DNA from: Lachnospiraceae bacterium
GTDB taxonomy: Bacteria > Bacillota > Clostridia > Lachnospirales > Lachnospiraceae
Reading direction: 5' to 3'
Assembly: GCA_003519685.1 (NCBI GenBank)
Contig: DOWG01000091.1
Coordinates: 10,043-15,862, forward strand
DNA: 5,820 nucleotides
The position numbers and the translations under genes are program-made. How positions within the stretch are numbered: the stretch's first letter is position 1; the number at the start of each line of letters is the position of its first letter. This document shows positions 5,258-5,820 of this stretch, piece by piece. The notes under the pieces were generated by a model. That model had not been told where the DNA came from. It saw only the letters and a list, made by a program, of their open reading frames with translations, and made no database searches.

Positions 5258-5820
5258 TCCACCTGGCATACATTTTTCTTTGACATCAAGACCGGAAAGC
5301 CGGATCATGAAGCTACCTGTCAGGGGTATCGTGATGGATCCGCCTGGGCAAGGGGACAGGCATGGGGAATCTATGGTTTAGCATTAAGCTATCGGTATAC
5401 CAGAGACAGCAGTCTGATTACGCTCTTCCGAAAAGTGACAGAATACTATTTAGAACATTTACCTTCCGATTTGGTTCCCTATTGGGATCTGGAATTTACG
5501 GACGGATCCGGTGAGCCAAGAGACAGTTCGTCAGCATCAATTGCAGTGTGCGGAATGCTTGAGATGGCAAAATATCTGGAGGAGCAGGAGAAAAAGCAAT
5601 ATACATCGCTAGCGAAAAAGATCATGAAGTCCTTATATGACAGCTATGCCGTGAAGGATGCAAAGACCTCCAATGGTCTGGTTTTTCACAGCACCTACTC
5701 GAATAAAAGTCCATATAACACCTGTGAACATAAAGGCGTTGATGAATGTAATTCCTGGGGAGATTATTTTTATATGGAAGCATTAACAAGGCTTCACAAG
5801 GATTGGGAGTTATATTGGTA
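5258..5820 (+). pseudogene. GH88 unsaturated glucuronyl hydrolase, 5'-truncated (continues past the window)
   Basis: Frame 2 reads STWHTFFFDIKTGKP, then TCQGYRDGSAWARGQAWGIY, WDLEF, RDSSSASIAVCGMLE and GVDECNSWGDYFYMEAL, all landmarks of GH88 hydrolases. These enzymes cleave the 4,5-unsaturated uronic acid left by polysaccharide lyases. Using Bacillus sp. GL1 UGL numbering from memory, H193, R221 and W225 fall at the expected spacing, but H210 is replaced by Cys. Homology starts near residue 190, so the N-terminal half of the (alpha/alpha)6 barrel and catalytic D88 and D149 are missing. A TAA lies in frame at 5243-5245 and no in-frame start with a ribosome binding site follows. It is a remnant that cannot be active. 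No internal stop or frameshift is seen to the window edge, which suggests the truncation is fairly recent. Confidence 0.88.

Overview
The window looks like a chromosomal carbohydrate-utilisation locus of a Gram-positive, low-to-medium GC Firmicute, most likely a gut-type Clostridia/Lachnospiraceae member. The reasons are the strong AGGAGG-type ribosome binding sites, AT-leaning codon use, a consensus sigma-A promoter, and the style of the proteins (Gfo/Idh/MocA dehydrogenase, TIM-barrel sugar isomerases, GH88, AraC). The assignment rests on sequence character only.

Region 1 (1-299) holds the last codons of an unidentified upstream gene. After it comes a 63-codon stop-free stretch, with no start, that reads like the C-terminal tail of a glycosidase-type protein and ends six bases before the next start codon. 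Region 2 (300-3155) is a compact three-gene cluster on the + strand: an NAD-dependent Gfo/Idh/MocA sugar/polyol dehydrogenase and two different xylose-isomerase-like TIM-barrel proteins, each keeping a recognisable metal-ligand set. An oxidoreductase with two such barrels fits either an inositol-type route (IolG/IolE/IolI logic) or the newer 3-keto-glycoside chemistry (oxidise a sugar at C3, then eliminate or isomerise). The sequence alone does not decide which.

Region 3 (3156-3460) holds a strong hairpin terminator that best fits the minus strand and the last ~30-40 codons of a minus-strand AraC-family regulator, otherwise missing. Region 4 (about 3461-5257) is a self-contained segment. It has a textbook TTGACA-17-TATAAT promoter with a palindrome between the boxes, an overlapping HTH antitoxin-like gene and HipA/CtkA-like kinase gene (a probable HipBA-type toxin-antitoxin module), a strong terminator, and a more GC-rich patch with an unidentified minus-strand reading frame. 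Region 5 (5258-5820, running off the window) is the C-terminal half of a GH88 unsaturated glucuronyl hydrolase lacking its N-terminal half and any start.

The main structural story is that AraC (-) and GH88 (+) point away from each other and have both lost the ends that would have faced each other, with the kinase module between them. The simplest reading is a replacement: a once-intact divergent regulator/hydrolase pair of a polysaccharide-utilisation locus lost its middle, and a toxin-antitoxin-bearing, probably mobile-element-derived segment took its place.
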